From NCBI RefSeq assembly GCF_021043375.1, contig NZ_JAJNDV010000002.1:310001-374000 (forward strand): a DNA stretch of 64,000 nucleotides, given 5' to 3'. The translations under genes were made by a program, and so were the position numbers. This stretch comes from Sphingomonas sp. IC-56 (lineage in GTDB: Bacteria; Pseudomonadota; Alphaproteobacteria; Sphingomonadales; Sphingomonadaceae). Of the stretch, positions 34,916 to 43,016 are shown piece after piece. Within the stretch, counting starts at the first letter, position 1. Each line of letters begins with the position of its first letter. Below the pieces are notes generated by a model. It ran no database searches. It had not been told where the DNA came from and saw nothing but the letters and a program-made list of their open reading frames with translations.

Positions 34916-35743
34916 CCTCAGAGCAGCCGGGCCCCAGATACTTAGGACGAATTTTGTCCGGGGACCGTCTGGAAAGCTTGCCGCGCTGTCGTTTAAGGGC
35001 CGATTGCCAAGGCACGAGCAAGAAATGTCGGGTCGGCTCGACTCAGCATATGCCCTTTTGCCGCGCGATCTTTAAGGACGGATCTCGGCGGCCAGACTGT
35101 AGCTCACGCGCATCAGGTCGCCAGCCGCGGCGACGCCCACTCAATCAATGCTAGGCGATTGACTCCTTCTCAAGCGCGGGGCTGCCAGATGATGCGGGCT
35201 GCAGATCTGCTGCACCCGGCCGATGGCGAGCTCCGCACGTCGCGCGCGGCTAATCTTGCGAGCTCGCCGTAAGCGCAAACGGATGAACAGCACTGGCAGG
35301 CGAAATACGGTATCAAGCACGTCACTGAACGTGTCGGGCATGCCTCGCCGCAGAGTCCCTAGAAATCTCACGCGCGGCGTGGGGAAAAGTGTGGGGCAGC
35401 TGGGCAGCGCCGCGAAGGTTTTTGCTGTGATATCAAATCATTAAAAAGGTTTGAGAACACCTCCCGCTCGGCCATTTGGCCGCTCTTCCGGGCCACGCCG
35501 GGATTTGTAACGCCAGCCATGACCCTTGGCGACATTCCCCACCATTCTGGCATCAAGCCGTAACGGGTCGACGTTCAACGAACGGCATCACGCTTCGTGT
35601 GGCGCTAGCTGGACCACCCAAGGCGTGCACCTGAAAGAACGGCGCGCCCTTTGATGGGAGGATTGCTGTCGGCCCTACCTTTTCTCCACGCGCCCATTCC
35701 CCGGAAGGCTTGTGACTTGATGGGACACAAGCTAGCCTCCTGT
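34916..35743. other. Gene-poor spacer between polysaccharide locus and peptidase/esterase unit
   Basis: About 830 bases with only short frames that lack family features, ribosome sites or consistent codon use. Parts such as 34954-35154 look like decayed coding DNA (cysteine- and arginine-rich frames with breaks). It marks the border between two unrelated functional regions. No tRNA, IS end or direct repeat recognised. Confidence 0.5.
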
Positions 35744-35768
35744 CGAACACATGTTCGCTATCCGAACA
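35744..35768 (+). promoter_or_regulatory. Three half-site operator of the IclR/PcaU kind before the left arm
   Basis: CGAACA, two bases, TGTTCG, five bases (CTATC), CGAACA. The last two half-sites form the 17-bp palindrome TGTTCGCTATCCGAACA (35752-35768); the first is a direct copy of the third. Family knowledge: PcaU/PobR-type IclR regulators bind a palindrome plus a direct-repeat half-site containing GTTCG. The end lies 16 bases before the ATG of the M24 gene. Confidence 0.72.
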
Positions 35769-35784
35769 ACTAAAAGGGGGTCCT

Positions 35785-37137
35785 ATGTACTCGTTGATGC
35801 TGGCGGCTACCGCAGCGATTGTAGCGCCTGCGGTCCAGGATGTCGCTGCGCGGTCCGCCGAGCTGCGTATGCCGAGCATCCTGCCGCTTGAGCGGCGGGC
35901 TGAGACCGAGGATCGTTGGCTGAAGCAGCGCTTCGAGAAGGTGTTGCCGACGTTGATGCGCCGCGACAAGGTGCAGATGTGGATCCTGGTCGCGGGCGAG
36001 TATAACGAAGATCCGATCGTCGAGACCATGCTGCCGGCGACCTGGCTGCACGCGCGTCGCCGCACAATCCTGGTCTTCTTTGATCCCGGCGAAGGCAAGC
36101 CGATCGAGAAGCTGGCGCTGGCCCGCTATCCGGTAGGAGACTTCGCGCCGGCCTGGAACCCTGACGCGCAGCCCGACCAGTGGGCGGAACTGGCGAAGAT
36201 CGTCGCCACGCGCAATCCCGCGACGATCGCGCTCAATCGATCGGAGGAGTTCCCGCTCGCCGACGGGCTGAGTTCGACTCACTACCAAGCCATTGTCCGC
36301 GCGCTGGGTCCCGACATGTCCAAGCGGCTGGTGTCGCGCGAGCGGCTCGGCCTTGGCTGGCTCGAGACGCGGATTCCGGACGAAATGGCGACCTATCCGA
36401 CGATTTCGCGCATTTCGCATGCGATCATCGAGGAAGGGTTCTCGGAGCTGGTCATCACGCCGGGCGTGACCACGTCGGACGATGTGGTCTGGTATTTCCG
36501 CAACCGTATCTCCGAGCTGAAGCTTGACACCTGGTTCCAGCCGAGCGTCGCGATCCAACGCGCCGATGGCGGCAAGTTCAACGTTCAGGAAATGGGCCAC
36601 CGCGGCGATACCGTGATCATGCCGGGCGACATGCTGCACGTCGATTTCGGCATCACCTATCTGGGGTTGAACACGGATATCCAGCGGCTGGCCTATGTTC
36701 TCAAGCCTGGCGAGACGCAGGCGCCCAAGGGACTGCGCGACGGCATGGCAGCGATGAACCGCGTGCGCGCGGCGACCATCGCGGCGCTGAAACCCGGCCG
36801 TACGGGCAATGAAGTGCTGGCGCTCGCGCGCAAGCAGATCGAGCGCGAAGGGGTAGACGGCACGATCTACACGCACCCCATCGGCTATCACGGCCATGGC
36901 GCCGGAAGCGCCATCGGTTCGTGGGAAAATCAGCGGCCGGCAGCCGGCAAGGGCGACTATCGGATCGATGTAAACACCGCATGGTCGATCGAGCTTAATG
37001 CCCAGCACGACGTGCCCGAATGGGGCGGTCAGAAAGTGCGCTTCATGCATGAGGAAAATGGCTTCCTGTCGAGCGATGGCAGCTTCCGCTTCCTTGATGG
37101 CGGGCAGGAAGCGTTCATCCTCGTGCCCCGGCCATAA
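35785..37137 (+). CDS. Exported M24-family metallopeptidase (Xaa-Pro aminopeptidase-like), divergent subgroup
   Basis: A 450-residue protein with a short hydrophobic N-terminus (MYSLMLAATAAIVAPAVQDVAA), likely a signal peptide, so probably periplasmic. The C-terminal pita-bread domain keeps all five metal ligands: D287 (HVDFG), D298 (NTDIQR), H371 (YHGHGAG), E403 (SIELN) and E423 (HEENG). The usual TGHGIG and EPG signatures are changed to HPIGYHGHG and IELNA, marking a subgroup shared with the gene at 38902-40272. An AAGGGGG site precedes the ATG. First gene of the left arm, five bases before an esterase gene. Confidence 0.85.
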   Translation: MYSLMLAATAAIVAPAVQDVAARSAELRMPSILPLERRAETEDRWLKQRFEKVLPTLMRRDKVQMWILVAGEYNEDPIVETMLPATWLHARRRTILVFFDPGEGKPIEKLALARYPVGDFAPAWNPDAQPDQWAELAKIVATRNPATIALNRSEEFPLADGLSSTHYQAIVRALGPDMSKRLVSRERLGLGWLETRIPDEMATYPTISRISHAIIEEGFSELVITPGVTTSDDVVWYFRNRISELKLDTWFQPSVAIQRADGGKFNVQEMGHRGDTVIMPGDMLHVDFGITYLGLNTDIQRLAYVLKPGETQAPKGLRDGMAAMNRVRAATIAALKPGRTGNEVLALARKQIEREGVDGTIYTHPIGYHGHGAGSAIGSWENQRPAAGKGDYRIDVNTAWSIELNAQHDVPEWGGQKVRFMHEENGFLSSDGSFRFLDGGQEAFILVPRP

Positions 37138-37142
37138 CCAGG

Positions 37143-38861
37143 ATGCGAAGCGGGTTGCGCGCGCTGCTGGCAGGAGCGGCATTGGCTCTCTCGGCGCCGG
37201 CCGTTGCGCAGACGGTTCGGGTGCAATTGTCGCTGGGCATGCCGCAAGCCGAGTATGACGGCCGCGTCATCCTGATCTTCAGCCGCAACGAGACTGTCGA
37301 GCCGCGCTTCCAGGTGGAGCGCGGCTTTGCGTCCGCACAAATTTTCGGCGAAGATGTCGATGGCTGGCGTGCCGGCCAGTCGGTGGCGTTCGCGGGCGGG
37401 GTGACCGGCTATCCGATTGCCGACCTGCGCGGTGTTCCGGCGGGCACCTATACGGTGCAGGCGGTGCTCCACAAATATGACAGCTATCACCTCGCCAATG
37501 GGAAGTCAGTGAAGCTCCCGGCGGCGCGCGGGGCCGGGCAGAACTGGCGCAAGGAGCCGGGCAACCTGTATAGCAGGCCGCAACGCATCACCTTCGATCC
37601 TGCGCGACGTGACGCCATCACGGTGACGCTCGACCAGGTGATGCCGTCGATTGCCGAGCCCAAGGACAGCGAATTTGTCCGCTTCTTCAAGTTCCGCAGT
37701 CCCAGCCTGTCGAAATTCTGGGGCCGCGACGTGTTCCTCAACGGGCATGTTCTGGTGCCCAAGGACTTCGACAAGCATCCCGAGGCGCGCTTTCCGATCG
37801 CGGTGTTCCACGGACATTTCCCCGAAGGCTTTGGCGGCTTTCGGACCACGCCCCCGGAGGCCGACCTGAAATGCGTGCCTGCGGCACGGTTCGACGAGCC
37901 ATGCTATAACCGGATCGAGCAGCAGGAGGCGTACGACTTCTACCGCAAATGGGTGTCGCCCGATTTCCCTCGGATGCTGATTGTCGAGATCGACCACAGC
38001 AATCCCTATTTCGACGACAGCTATGCCGTGAACTCGGCCAATCTTGGCCCCTATGGCGATGCGATCACCCACGAATTCCTGCCGGCGCTGGAAAAGAAGT
38101 TCCAAGGGCTGGGGCAAGGCTGGGCGCGCTTCCTGTATGGCGGCTCGACCGGGGGCTGGGAGGCGCTGGCGGCGCAGATCTTCTACCCCGACGCCTATAA
38201 CGGCGCGTTCGCGGCCTGCCCGGATACCGTCGATTTCCGGCAGACCAAGGTCGTCAACATCTATGACGACGAGAACGCCTTTTGGAAGATCGGGCCGTTC
38301 GGGCGCGTGGAGCGGATGGTCAACCAGAACTATCTTGGCCATGTCGGTTGGACCAACGAAATGGAAAATCGCTACGAGCGCGTGCTCGGCAGCAAGAGCC
38401 GCTCGGGCGGGCAATGGGACATCTGGGACGCGGTCTATTCGCCGATGGGCGAGGACGGCTATCCGCTGCCGATCTGGGACAAGACCACCGGCGTGATCGA
38501 CAAGAAGGTCGCGGCACATTGGCGCGAGAATTACGACCTACGCCACATCCTGGAGCGCGACTGGAAGACGCTTGGCCCCAAATTGCGAGGCAAGCTGCAC
38601 ATTTATGTCGGCGACATGGACAACTTCCACCTCAACAACGCCGTGTATCTGATGGAGGAATTCCTAGAACGCGCCGATCCGGCTTATGAAGGCGAAGTCA
38701 AATATGGCGACCGCGCCGAGCATTGCTGGAATGGAGATCCCAGCCTGCCCAACAAGATCACCCGGCTGCGGTACAACAGCATGTATGTGCCCAAGATGAT
38801 GCAGCGTATCCAAGCCGCAGCACCCAAGGGGGCAGATCTGACCAGCTGGCGCTATCGCTGA
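37143..38861 (+). CDS. Exported alpha/beta-hydrolase (putative esterase), first paralogue
   Basis: A 572-residue protein with a signal peptide (LLAGAALALSAPAVAQ). About 170 residues of beta-rich N-terminal domain precede an alpha/beta-hydrolase domain. The nucleophile elbow is LYGGSTGGWEAL, the likely acid lies in HIYVGDMDNFHLNN, and the histidine in DRAEHCWNGDP, all in the right order. The esterase at 46143-47867 is a close full-length paralogue (572 versus 574 residues). Context with peptidases and a TonB receptor suggests cleavage of an ester in the imported substrate. Substrate unknown. Confidence 0.8.
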   Translation: MRSGLRALLAGAALALSAPAVAQTVRVQLSLGMPQAEYDGRVILIFSRNETVEPRFQVERGFASAQIFGEDVDGWRAGQSVAFAGGVTGYPIADLRGVPAGTYTVQAVLHKYDSYHLANGKSVKLPAARGAGQNWRKEPGNLYSRPQRITFDPARRDAITVTLDQVMPSIAEPKDSEFVRFFKFRSPSLSKFWGRDVFLNGHVLVPKDFDKHPEARFPIAVFHGHFPEGFGGFRTTPPEADLKCVPAARFDEPCYNRIEQQEAYDFYRKWVSPDFPRMLIVEIDHSNPYFDDSYAVNSANLGPYGDAITHEFLPALEKKFQGLGQGWARFLYGGSTGGWEALAAQIFYPDAYNGAFAACPDTVDFRQTKVVNIYDDENAFWKIGPFGRVERMVNQNYLGHVGWTNEMENRYERVLGSKSRSGGQWDIWDAVYSPMGEDGYPLPIWDKTTGVIDKKVAAHWRENYDLRHILERDWKTLGPKLRGKLHIYVGDMDNFHLNNAVYLMEEFLERADPAYEGEVKYGDRAEHCWNGDPSLPNKITRLRYNSMYVPKMMQRIQAAAPKGADLTSWRYR

Positions 38862-38868
38862 GGTGAGC

Positions 38869-38892
38869 CCCCCTTCCGTTCTGGGAAGGGGG
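38869..38892. terminator. Hairpin between the two convergent arms
   Basis: A 9-bp perfect inverted repeat, CCCCCTTCC and GGAAGGGGG, with a six-base loop, lying in the 40 bases between the stops of two convergent genes. No long T run on either side, so a weak bidirectional terminator. Confidence 0.6.
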
Positions 38893-38901
38893 TCGCTTCG
38901 C

Positions 38902-40272
38902 TTATTGCTCGCCGATCAGATGGAACTTGGTCTGTCGGCCGTCGATATAGCCGATGGTCTGACCGTCAAAGAAGGCGTCTTCCTCGCTCTTGAAGTCGAC
39001 TTGCTGACCGTCCCACTCAGGCACGGCGCGGGTCGCCATGAGCTCGATCGACCAGGCGATGTTGGGCCGCAGCTTATACTCGCCGGTGGGCACGAACTTC
39101 TGCTCTTCCGAAAGTCCGATCGAACTGCCTGCGGCGTGGCCGTGATAGCCGATCGGGTGCGAATAGATGGTCGGGCGCAAACCGGCGGCGATCGCCTTGG
39201 CGCGGGCGCGATTGAGCACCTGGTTACCAGTGGCACCCACGCGGAACTCGGAGGTCACCGCATCCTGGACGCAGTTGTTGTCGCGCAGCCCCGCCCTCAG
39301 GCCCGCCGGCGCATCGGTTTCGCCGTCGCGCAGGACATAGGCGACATGCTGCGTGTCGGTGTTGAGCCCAAGATAGACGATGCCGAAATCGACGCGCAGC
39401 ATGTCGCCTTTCTGGATCACGCTGGCGCGCTCGCGCAGCACGCCTGGCGTGCCCTTGCGCGTGACTTCAACTGACGGGTGGAACCAGGAACCGAAGCCGA
39501 GTTCGCTGACCCGCTGGCGATACCACCAGACCAGATCCTCATTAGTGGTGACGCCGGGCTTCACCACCTTGGCCGAGAAGCCCTCGCCGATGATCGCATG
39601 CGCTGCGCGCACTGCCTCGGCATAGCGCTCCATTTCTTGGCGCGTCCGCGTCTCCAGCCAGCCGATCGCTAGCGGGTAGCCAGGCACGATCCGGGCGCGC
39701 ATCGCCGGGGTCATCGCCGCCGTCAGATCCGTGTACTGGGTATGCGTCATCCCATCGGCGAAGGCCGTGAGCGACGAGGTGTTGAGTGCAATCTTCTTGG
39801 GATTGCGCGCCGCAATCAGCTCGCGAACACGCGCCCACTGATCGGGCTGCTTCTCCATGTCCCACACCGGCGTGTAGAGATCGCCCATGCCATGCTTGCT
39901 GACCACCAGCCGCTCGATCGGCTTACCCTGACCGGGATCGAAGAAGATCAGGATCGTGCGGCGCCGCGCTCGCAAATTGGTGGCGTTGAGCATCGTCGTC
40001 ATCACCGGATCTTCGAGATACTCGCGCGCCACCAGCACCCACATGTCGATGCCGTTCTCCCGCATCAGCTGGGGCAGGACTGTGTCGAAGCGCTGCATCA
40101 GCCATTGATCGCGCAGCGCCGCCTGATCGCGCAGCGGCAATATACTGGGCATTGCCGGTGACATCGACGCCTCATCCTGCGTCGGCGTGCAGATGGCGGT
40201 GGCACCAGCGTGCGGGGTGAGGAGCGCCAGCGCGGCGGCGCTGCCGAGCGTCATGGCTTTGAAGCGGGACAT
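38902..40272 (-). CDS. Exported M24-family metallopeptidase, second divergent paralogue
   Basis: A 456-residue relative of the 35785-37137 protein: same SILPLRDQ start after the signal peptide (AMTLGSAAALALLTPHAGATA), same HPIGYHGHAAGSSIG and WSIELMA motifs, and metal ligands in RVDFGIVYLGLNTDTQ and the C-terminal SEEDAFF. It probably arose by duplication and both copies were kept, one in each arm. Ten bases separate it from the Tat-exported M24 gene upstream. It is last in the right arm. Aminopeptidase action on X-Pro or a related bond is the family expectation; the altered motifs may mean another bond. Confidence 0.84.
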   Translation of the reverse strand: MSRFKAMTLGSAAALALLTPHAGATAICTPTQDEASMSPAMPSILPLRDQAALRDQWLMQRFDTVLPQLMRENGIDMWVLVAREYLEDPVMTTMLNATNLRARRRTILIFFDPGQGKPIERLVVSKHGMGDLYTPVWDMEKQPDQWARVRELIAARNPKKIALNTSSLTAFADGMTHTQYTDLTAAMTPAMRARIVPGYPLAIGWLETRTRQEMERYAEAVRAAHAIIGEGFSAKVVKPGVTTNEDLVWWYRQRVSELGFGSWFHPSVEVTRKGTPGVLRERASVIQKGDMLRVDFGIVYLGLNTDTQHVAYVLRDGETDAPAGLRAGLRDNNCVQDAVTSEFRVGATGNQVLNRARAKAIAAGLRPTIYSHPIGYHGHAAGSSIGLSEEQKFVPTGEYKLRPNIAWSIELMATRAVPEWDGQQVDFKSEEDAFFDGQTIGYIDGRQTKFHLIGEQ

Positions 40273-40282
40273 GCGGTTCCTT

Positions 40283-41521
40283 TTAACCGAAGGGCTGGTC
40301 GAGTGAGGAAGGAGGCTGCGTGAAGAAGCGCGGCCCCGCCTCAGTCATGTGGAAGCAATCCTCGACGCGCACCCCGAACTTGCCGGGGAAATAAAGGCCG
40401 GGTTCGTTGGAGAAGCACATGCCGGGCGCCAGCTTGGTGGCTTCGCCATGGACGAGGTTTACAGGCTCATGGACGTCGAGGCCGATGCCGTGGCCGGTGC
40501 GGTGCGAGAGTCCCGGCAGCTTGTAGCGCGGCCCATAGCCGAGGCTTTCGTAATAGCCGCGTACCGCGTCATCGACCTGACCGGCCAAAGCGCCGATCTG
40601 GGCCGCTTCCATCGCAACCCCCTGCCCGCGGCACACTTCGGCAAAAACCTTGCGCTGCTCGGCCGAGGGCGTGCCATGGACGAAGGTGCGCGAGATGTCG
40701 GCATGATAGCCCTCGACCGTGCACACGCAGTCCATCAGCACGACTGTGCCCGCCGTCAGCTTGAGCCTCTCTTTCGAGCCATGGGGCAGCGCGCTGCCGG
40801 GGCCGATCTGAGCGCTGCTTGATCCGCGCTGGCCGCCCAGCCGGGCGATCTCGGCAGTCATGATCGCGTTGATCTCGGTCGCGGTCATGCCAGCCTGCAC
40901 CTGGGGGTGCATGGCGCGGTATGCCGCGTTCAAGATGTCGTTGGCGCGCTGCATCAGCGCGATCTCGGCAGGGGTCTTGATCAGCCGCAGCGCGTTGACG
41001 GCGCCGGCTCCCGATGCGGTGCGCAGATCGGGAAGCAGGGCGCGAATGCCATCGACGATAAAAAAGCGCGCCGTCTCCTCGACCGCAAGGATGCCGTTGG
41101 CGAGCTTCCGTGCCTTGAGCCAATCGGCGATCAGCGCGAAGGGACTTTCATCCTCCTGCCAGACGCGCACTTCGCCGGGAACGTCGAGCATCTCGCGGAT
41201 CGAGGGCTCTTCGAAAAAGGGGGTGACGATCAACACCGGGCCATCGGCGGGGATCAGCGCGGCGGTGGTACGCTCGCTACGCCACCAGTCGATCCCGGTG
41301 AAATAGAACAGTGACGATCCCGCCTCGACGAGTAACGCCGCGTGATTGCGGCGGCGCAGCTCGGCTTGCACGCCGGCGAGCCGCGCCTGCCGTTCCGCGC
41401 GCGTGATCGGCGCGGCCTCGGCAATCGTGGCGGGTTGCGGTGCTGCCGCGGCGCGCGGCGCCGCCGCGAGTGCGGTGCCGGCAGCGGCGATCCCCAGTAG
41501 CTCGCGGCGGCCAAGGCTCAC
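40283..41521 (-). CDS. Tat-exported M24-family metallopeptidase (Xaa-Pro dipeptidase/aminopeptidase type)
   Basis: 412 residues from GTG 41521, which overlaps the M20 gene's stop (GTGA) and leads into SLGRRELLGIAAAGTALAAAP, a twin-arginine signal. Unlike the two other M24 proteins here it has canonical motifs: VLMDCVCTVEGYHADISRTF, SHRTGHGIGLDVHEP, FSNEPGLYFPGKFGVRVED. Tat export implies folding with metal in the cytosol and function in the periplasm. It probably trims proline-containing peptides released by the other enzymes. Confidence 0.87.
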   Translation of the reverse strand: MSLGRRELLGIAAAGTALAAAPRAAAAPQPATIAEAAPITRAERQARLAGVQAELRRRNHAALLVEAGSSLFYFTGIDWWRSERTTAALIPADGPVLIVTPFFEEPSIREMLDVPGEVRVWQEDESPFALIADWLKARKLANGILAVEETARFFIVDGIRALLPDLRTASGAGAVNALRLIKTPAEIALMQRANDILNAAYRAMHPQVQAGMTATEINAIMTAEIARLGGQRGSSSAQIGPGSALPHGSKERLKLTAGTVVLMDCVCTVEGYHADISRTFVHGTPSAEQRKVFAEVCRGQGVAMEAAQIGALAGQVDDAVRGYYESLGYGPRYKLPGLSHRTGHGIGLDVHEPVNLVHGEATKLAPGMCFSNEPGLYFPGKFGVRVEDCFHMTEAGPRFFTQPPSSLDQPFG

Positions 41522-42954
41522 TTTGCGCGGCTCCCAAGGTCGCGCAGCAGCCCATCCCAATAGTCGAGCTGGCGCAGATAGGCCGCGATCGGCACGCGCT
41601 CATCCGTGCCATGTGCGCGGCTGTCTTCGGGCATGCGAAGCGGCAGCGCGCCGGCGCCGTAAGTCGGAATGCCGCGCTTGCGGAATTCGCGGCCGTCGGT
41701 GCCGCCCGACGACATGCTCGGCTTGAGTGTGACGCCCGGATAGACGCGCCGCACCGCCCGCTGCAGCGTCGCGAACAAGGCCGGGTTGACCGGAGAAACC
41801 GGGCTTTCGACTGCTTCGCCGATCAGCGAAAGGCGGATCTTGTCGTTGCCGATCGCCTCGACAAGCTTCGCCTGCACCGCGGCGACGGGGGTGCCGGGGA
41901 AGATGCGGCAATTGACGGTCAGCGTCGCATTCTGCGGCAGGGCATTGGGGGCGTTGCCGGCCTGAAGCATCGTGCCGACGCAAGTGGTCTGCAACAGGTT
42001 CGAATATTGCGGGTATTTCTCCACCTCGGCGCGCGCAGCGGCGTCGGCCGGATTGGCGAGCAGGGCCGTCAGCGCGGCACCCAGCGCCCCGCCCTTCTCG
42101 GCGGCAAGGTCGGCGACCATGATCCGCGTGATCTGGTTGAACTCGACCGGGAAGCGCAGCGCCTGCACCTTCTTGATCGCATCGGCCAGATCGTAGATCG
42201 CATTGTCCGGACGCGGCGCGGAGCTGTGGCCACCAGCGTTTGTGGCGGAGATCGCGAAGCTGGCGTTGGTCTTTTCCGCGGCCTGGATGTTGAAATCATA
42301 CTTGCCCTCGGTGGTGACGGTGCCGCCGCCGGCGTCCGAATTGAGCGCATATTCCGCGCGCGCCACCAAGGGGTGCTGGATCAGCAGGCGGGTCGTCTGC
42401 ATGCCCGTCTCCTCGTCGCCGGAGAAGGCGAGGAGCAGGTCACGCTGGGGTACGAACCCAGACTTTTTGAGACGGATGAAGCTCGCGACCAACGCCGTCA
42501 CCCCGGCCTTGTTGTCGGTCGAGCCGCGGCCATAGATATAGCCGTCCTTTTCGACCGGCACGTAGGGATCGGTGGCCCAATTCTCCTTGAGCGCATCGAC
42601 CACGTCCATATGGCCCAGGAACGCGATCGGCTTGGCCAATGGGTTGCGGCCGGCGTAGCGCACCACGAGGCCGACCGTCTTCTCGCCTTCGATCTCGATC
42701 GGCAACATCTCGATCTCGTCCGCGCGGAAGCCCGCTTCGCGCAGCCGCTTGGCGAACTTCTCGGCAAGGACCGGCACCTGGCCGCGGCCCTTGGCGGTCG
42801 GAACGGCAATGGCTTCCTCAAGGATCGCGCGCGCCATGGTGCGGTCGGCGTCGCTCACCGCCGGCTCCGTTTGCGCCATTGCGGGCAAGGCCGCGCTGCA
42901 AACCGATACCAGCGCCACCGCGGCCATGCGCCGCGCAGATCCGTACATCGTCAT
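41518..42954 (-). CDS. Exported M20-family metallopeptidase
   Basis: 478 residues from ATG 42954, which has an AGAGGG six bases upstream. Signal peptide MAAVALVSVCSAALPAMAQ. M20 zinc-site motifs: FLGHMDVVDA, YGRGSTDNKAGVTALVASF, FSGDEETGM, and the dimerisation domain with NAGGHSSAPR. C-terminal PSMSSGGTDGREF carries the last metal histidine's usual place but shows a glycine-rich SGGTDGR version. M20 enzymes act as carboxypeptidases or aminoacylases. It sits between the TonB receptor gene and the Tat-exported M24 gene and is coupled to the latter. Confidence 0.88.
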   Translation of the reverse strand: MTMYGSARRMAAVALVSVCSAALPAMAQTEPAVSDADRTMARAILEEAIAVPTAKGRGQVPVLAEKFAKRLREAGFRADEIEMLPIEIEGEKTVGLVVRYAGRNPLAKPIAFLGHMDVVDALKENWATDPYVPVEKDGYIYGRGSTDNKAGVTALVASFIRLKKSGFVPQRDLLLAFSGDEETGMQTTRLLIQHPLVARAEYALNSDAGGGTVTTEGKYDFNIQAAEKTNASFAISATNAGGHSSAPRPDNAIYDLADAIKKVQALRFPVEFNQITRIMVADLAAEKGGALGAALTALLANPADAAARAEVEKYPQYSNLLQTTCVGTMLQAGNAPNALPQNATLTVNCRIFPGTPVAAVQAKLVEAIGNDKIRLSLIGEAVESPVSPVNPALFATLQRAVRRVYPGVTLKPSMSSGGTDGREFRKRGIPTYGAGALPLRMPEDSRAHGTDERVPIAAYLRQLDYWDGLLRDLGSRAK

Positions 42955-42972
42955 CAAACACCCTCTCGAAAC

Positions 42973-43007
42973 AAAAGCCCCGGCGACGATAGGCTCGTCG
43001 CCGGGGC
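42973..43007 (-). terminator. Strong intrinsic terminator behind the TonB receptor gene
   Basis: A 13-bp perfect stem (GCCCCGGCGACGA and TCGTCGCCGGGGC, 42977-43007) with a five-base loop, followed on the minus strand by TTTTGTTT. It lies ten bases after the receptor stop and 20 bases before the M20 start, so it would reduce read-through from receptor to peptidases and set their ratio. Confidence 0.85.
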
Positions 43008-43016
43008 GGGCAATCC

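Noticed and set aside
34954..35154. 66-codon plus-strand frame after the small membrane protein gene
   Set aside because: GTG/ATG start without ribosome site, odd cysteine/arginine content, no pattern of a known family.
35770..37182. Minus-strand frame of 470 codons opposite the first M24 gene
   Set aside because: Antisense shadow with arginine/histidine-rich low-information sequence; the plus strand encodes all five M24 metal ligands.
38902..42954. Idea of a lasso-peptide isopeptidase/import system
   Set aside because: No precursor, cyclase or leader-peptidase genes, and the exported hydrolases are not of the prolyl-oligopeptidase-like isopeptidase type.
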